A stretch of 8,997 nucleotides of DNA from Methyloceanibacter sp. (GTDB taxonomy: Bacteria; Pseudomonadota; Alphaproteobacteria; Rhizobiales; Methyloligellaceae): positions 1 through 8,997 of the forward strand of contig JALHTP010000120.1 in NCBI GenBank assembly GCA_022865725.1, read 5' to 3'. Below, one piece after another: positions 6,940 through 8,997 of the stretch (position 1 is the first letter of the stretch; the number at the start of each line of letters is the position of its first letter). Both the position numbers and the translations under genes were made by a program. Below the pieces are notes generated by a model. It ran no database searches. It saw nothing but the letters and a program-made list of their open reading frames with translations, and was not told the DNA's origin.

Positions 6940-6976
6940 GCCATGATCTGCGAAAAGTGGACACCGGCTGTCCACT
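6937..6976. repeat. Diverged copy of the interspersed palindrome, with hairpin
   Basis: Starting at the TAG stop of the dehydrogenase gene, the sequence shares CATGATC, GAAAAGTGG, ACCGG and TCC in the same order and almost the same spacing as the repeat after fdhD. Only the first half of that palindrome is kept. Instead, an exact inverted repeat has formed here: AGTGGACA (6956-6963) and TGTCCACT (6969-6976) around a CCGGC loop. It can fold as an 8-base-pair stem at the end of the operon transcript. No T-run follows, so classic intrinsic termination is not supported. Confidence 0.55.
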
Positions 6977-7048
6977 CACTTCCTAGCGGGCAACTGCAAA
7001 GCAGTAATGCACTCATGTTGACGATTTGGCCCGGCTTGGTGCCGTGAT

Positions 7049-7327
7049 ATGGTTGGCCCGGTGCCAGTCGATGCAATGGAACGCACGAGCAATATAGTGA
7101 CAGCGAATTACAGCTTCTCGGTTGTGCTGGAGCCGCAGGAAGGCGGCGGCTTCACCGTGCTTGTCCCGGCTTTGCCGGAGGTGGTCACTGAGGGAGACAG
7201 CGAGGGGGAGGCCCTGGCCCACGTGGAAGAGGCCATCCGCGCCGTGCTCGCTTATCGGCGAGCGCACGGCATCGCCATCCCTTCGGACGCCCATCCGGAG
7301 ATCAGGCGGGTGACCGTGGCCGCATAA
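7049..7327 (+). CDS. hicB: HicB-family antitoxin of a type II toxin-antitoxin pair
   Basis: HicB proteins bind and neutralise the HicA mRNA-cleaving toxin. The 92-residue product contains the HicB core: NYSFSVVLEPQEGGGFTVLVPALPEVVTEGDSEGEALAHVEEAIRAVLAY at about 20-69, the partly degraded RNase-H-like fold typical of the family. The rest (AHGIAIPSD...) is a short tail with no helix-turn-helix or ribbon-helix-helix DNA-binding domain, so this is a short-form HicB and may not repress its own promoter directly. Start choice is uncertain: ATG 7049 is the longest, while ATG 7076 (MERTSNIV) would also keep the whole domain, and neither has a clear Shine-Dalgarno. It precedes the toxin gene by one base, the antitoxin-first order opposite to E. 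coli hicAB. The pair lies between the gnn-like operon and lpxB. Confidence 0.9.
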   Translation: MVGPVPVDAMERTSNIVTANYSFSVVLEPQEGGGFTVLVPALPEVVTEGDSEGEALAHVEEAIRAVLAYRRAHGIAIPSDAHPEIRRVTVAA

Positions 7328-7328
7328 T

Positions 7329-7565
7329 ATGGGCGGTGGGCGGTTACCGGTTGCTAGGGGCAAGCAAGTCGTCCAGGCGCTGAGGCGAGCGGGATTCGTC
7401 GTTGAGCGGATCGTTGGCAGTCATCACGTGCTGGTCTTTCTAGGAGACAATGCGCGGACGGTGACCGTGCCAGTCCATGCGGGCCGCGACCTCAAGCCAG
7501 GTACGCTCCGCTCGATCATCCGGCAGGCCGGTTTCACCACAGAGGAGTTCAATGAGCTTCTCTGA
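7329..7565 (+). CDS. hicA: HicA-family mRNA interferase toxin
   Basis: HicA is a small double-stranded-RNA-binding-fold toxin that cleaves mRNA and stops growth unless bound by HicB. The 78-residue product fits the family: LPVARGKQVVQALRRAGFVVERIVGSHHVLV at 6-36, with the catalytic histidine of the GSH motif at H32, then TVTVPVHAGRDLKPGTLRSIIRQAGFTTEEFNELL at 44-78, which carries the conserved VPxHxxxxLxxGTLRxIxRQAG pattern. All key positions are intact, so an active toxin is expected. The start ATG at 7329 lies one base after the hicB stop (TAATATG), which suggests translational coupling. It is convergent with lpxB, leaving 59 bases between the stops. Confidence 0.93.
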   Translation: MGGGRLPVARGKQVVQALRRAGFVVERIVGSHHVLVFLGDNARTVTVPVHAGRDLKPGTLRSIIRQAGFTTEEFNELL

Positions 7566-7593
7566 AACGCAGGCCCCCTTGTGAGCCTCATCC

Positions 7594-7610
7594 CTCCCCG
7601 CGAAAGGGAG
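7594..7610. terminator. Weak hairpin between hicA and lpxB stops
   Basis: CTCCC (7594-7598) can pair with GGGAG (7606-7610) around a 7-base loop in the 59-base gap between two convergent genes. The stem is only 5 base pairs and no T-run follows on either strand, so it may not terminate transcription. Confidence 0.2.
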
Positions 7611-7624
7611 CGGCTATGCACGCG

Positions 7625-8800
7625 TTACCCATTAAGAGACTTTCCCGCTTTGATGATGTCGAGCACGACCTTGGCGGCGCGCTCGCTCGGCGGGGGTTCA
7701 GGATCGCCGAGCGCCTTGACGACCTCGCGGAAGCCTTGAAATTGCGCCTCGCGCGCTTCCTTGGAGCTGAGAATCTCCGCCACAGGCTCTGCGATCTTAA
7801 GGGCGGTGCAATGCTCCTGGATGAACTCGGGCACCACCTTGCGCCCGGCGAGCAGGTTCACCAGCGAAGCGTGCTCGACGTTCACGCCCATGCGGCGGAC
7901 CAGGAAGGCGGTCATCGGGCTGACCCGATAGGCGACCACCATGGGGACGCCGGCAAGTGCAAGCTCGAGCGTCACGGTTCCCGATTTCGCCATGGCGGCG
8001 TCGGATGCGGCAAAGGCGTCGAAGCGCTCCGCCATGTCGGCCATCACCACCTGGATAGGCCAGTCCTGCGTCATGCCGGCGACAGCTTCGGCGGCTGCGT
8101 GTGCCACCGGGATGACGACGCGAAGGTTCGTGAAATTCTGTCTGAGCAGGAGCAGCGCCTCGCCAAAGACGGGAAGCATGCGGCGGACCTCGCCGGCCCT
8201 TGAGCCTGGAAGGACGCAGAGGACGGTGGCATCCGGGGTCAGCCCATGCCGCGCCCTGAAGGCCGGACCGTTGCCTCGCTCAATTCCGGACTCGATGGCC
8301 GGATGGCCGACATAGGTCGAGGCGATGCCGAATTTTGCGAAGAAGGGCACCTCGAAGGGCAACAGCGCCATGACGTGATCGACGCGCTTGGCGAGCTTCC
8401 TGACGCGGCCCGGGCGCCAGGCCCAGAGCTGTGGCGCAACATATTGGACGATGGGGATGCCTGAGCCGCGGAGGTGATGGGCGAGCCTGAGCGAGAAACT
8501 TGCCGAATCGACGGTCACCACGGCATCGGGCGTGAGAAGCCGGGCCGCCTTCGTCGTCTGGTTGATGCGCCTGACGAGACGTGGCAGATGCGGCAAGACC
8601 TCGGCGAGTCCAATCACGGAGAGGTCGCTCATGGGGAAGAGGCTCTCTAGGCCCTGTTGCTCGCTTTGCGGGCCGCCGACGCCGGCAAAGCGGATGCGGC
8701 CGCCGGTCTTGCGCTTGAGCGCGCTCATCAGCGGTCCGGCGAGATTGTCCCCGGAGGTCTCCCCCGAGACGATGAAAATCAGCGGCTCACGCCGGGTCAT
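7625..8800 (-). CDS. lpxB: Lipid-A-disaccharide synthase LpxB
   Basis: LpxB is a family GT19 glycosyltransferase at the inner face of the inner membrane. It joins lipid X and the UDP-diacyl sugar by a beta-1,6 bond, making the lipid A disaccharide and releasing UDP. The 391-residue product shows FIVSGETSGDNLAGPLM (9-25), SDLSVIGLAEVLPHLP (58-73), VDSASFSLRLA (97-107), IVQYVAPQLWAWRPGR (117-132), the nucleotide-binding TYVGHP (162-167), LCVLPGSRAGEV (194-205) and MAKSGTVTLELAL (270-282), in the standard order and length. A TTG six codons earlier is possible, but ATG 8800 with GGAG 5 bases before it is preferred. It starts 14 bases after the stop of a MEKHLA-domain gene, so the two are probably co-transcribed. 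The usual neighbours lpxD, fabZ, lpxA and lpxI are not visible. Confidence 0.97.
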   Translation of the reverse strand: MTRREPLIFIVSGETSGDNLAGPLMSALKRKTGGRIRFAGVGGPQSEQQGLESLFPMSDLSVIGLAEVLPHLPRLVRRINQTTKAARLLTPDAVVTVDSASFSLRLAHHLRGSGIPIVQYVAPQLWAWRPGRVRKLAKRVDHVMALLPFEVPFFAKFGIASTYVGHPAIESGIERGNGPAFRARHGLTPDATVLCVLPGSRAGEVRRMLPVFGEALLLLRQNFTNLRVVIPVAHAAAEAVAGMTQDWPIQVVMADMAERFDAFAASDAAMAKSGTVTLELALAGVPMVVAYRVSPMTAFLVRRMGVNVEHASLVNLLAGRKVVPEFIQEHCTALKIAEPVAEILSSKEAREAQFQGFREVVKALGDPEPPPSERAAKVVLDIIKAGKSLNG

Positions 8801-8814
8801 GTGCGCTCCAAAGC

Positions 8815-8997
8815 TCAAACGGTTCGCCAGGAAAGGAATGTGGCAGCCTGGCCGTGCCTTATACCGTCCCGGTCGATGAGCTCCCAGACTGCACCATCCT
8901 CGATGATAAAGCGCTTACCCGACTTCGCAATGCGGATGCCCCGATAGCCGGACATGAATCCGTGGCGCCGAACTTCCTCCAGCAGCGTCTGCCGCTC
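8815..8997 (-). CDS. MEKHLA-domain protein, C-terminal fragment (cut by the right edge)
   Basis: The minus-strand frame entering from the right edge is open for 60 codons and ends with TGA at 8817-8815. It reads LLEEVRRHGFMSGYRGIRI, then AKSGKRFIIEDGAVWELIDRD, then GIRHGQAATFLSWRTV, and I recognise the end of a MEKHLA domain (family pattern: G(F/Y)xxxYxGxRxxxxGxRFxIExAxVWxL...GQAAxF). The domain is PAS-like and of unknown function; it occurs alone in bacteria and at the C-terminus of plant HD-ZIP III proteins. The start lies outside the window. The stop is 14 bases before the lpxB start, so the two genes probably share a transcript. Whether it has any link to lipid A is unknown. Confidence 0.75.
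   Translation of the reverse strand, partial: ERQTLLEEVRRHGFMSGYRGIRIAKSGKRFIIEDGAVWELIDRDGIRHGQAATFLSWRTV

Noticed and set aside
7018..7051. TTGACG (7018) as a -35 element for hicBA
   Set aside because: The only -10-like candidate, GATATG at 7046, is 22 bases away and overlaps the possible start codon, so the pair is not credible.
7616..8203. Plus-strand frame of 195 codons opposite lpxB
   Set aside because: It is antisense to a complete lpxB with all motifs; its His/Asp/Gly-rich translation is typical of a shadow frame.

Overview
The window is GC-rich and gene-dense. It most likely comes from an alphaproteobacterium of the order Hyphomicrobiales (Rhizobiales). This rests on three things: an interspersed palindrome at 1561-1611 of a type I recognise from Bradyrhizobium-like genomes, gene content typical of that group (SYLF-domain protein, MEKHLA-domain protein), and an apparent gene pair for 2,3-diamino-sugar lipid A beside lpxB. 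The assignment is from pattern recognition, not a database search.

Left part (1-2427). The first 65 bases look like the end of an insertion sequence that runs off the window, followed by about 215 bases without a convincing gene. Then come mobA (+), a secreted SYLF/YSC84-like protein (-, tails overlapping mobA by 27 bases) and fdhD (-). MobA and FdhD both serve molybdenum enzymes: MobA makes the guanine dinucleotide form of the cofactor, and FdhD sulfurates it for formate dehydrogenase. No formate dehydrogenase subunit is in the window.

Middle part (2556-4508). A secreted von Willebrand factor A protein (+) meets a DUF1343/NamZ-like putative exo-muramidase (-) tail to tail with a 7-base overlap. 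The muramidase-like gene has no visible signal peptide. A 17-codon leader reading frame with the best Shine-Dalgarno sequence of the region stops 4 bases before its start.

Right part (4733-8997). A DegT-family PLP aminotransferase and a Gfo/Idh/MocA NAD-dependent dehydrogenase form a two-gene operon. They are best explained as GnnB and GnnA, which convert UDP-GlcNAc to the 3-amino sugar used for amide-linked lipid A. A hicB-hicA toxin-antitoxin pair follows. Then, convergent on the minus strand, comes lpxB (lipid A disaccharide synthase), preceded in its own operon by the tail of a MEKHLA-domain gene cut by the right edge. The gnn-like pair would supply the modified precursor and LpxB would join the two acylated sugars.

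An unexpected structural signal is that the same palindromic repeat family appears twice (1561-1611 and 6937-6976). Each copy overlaps or abuts the stop codon of the preceding gene (fdhD, gnnA-like) in the same orientation relative to that gene. I found no RNA genes, CRISPR array or clearly new multi-gene system.
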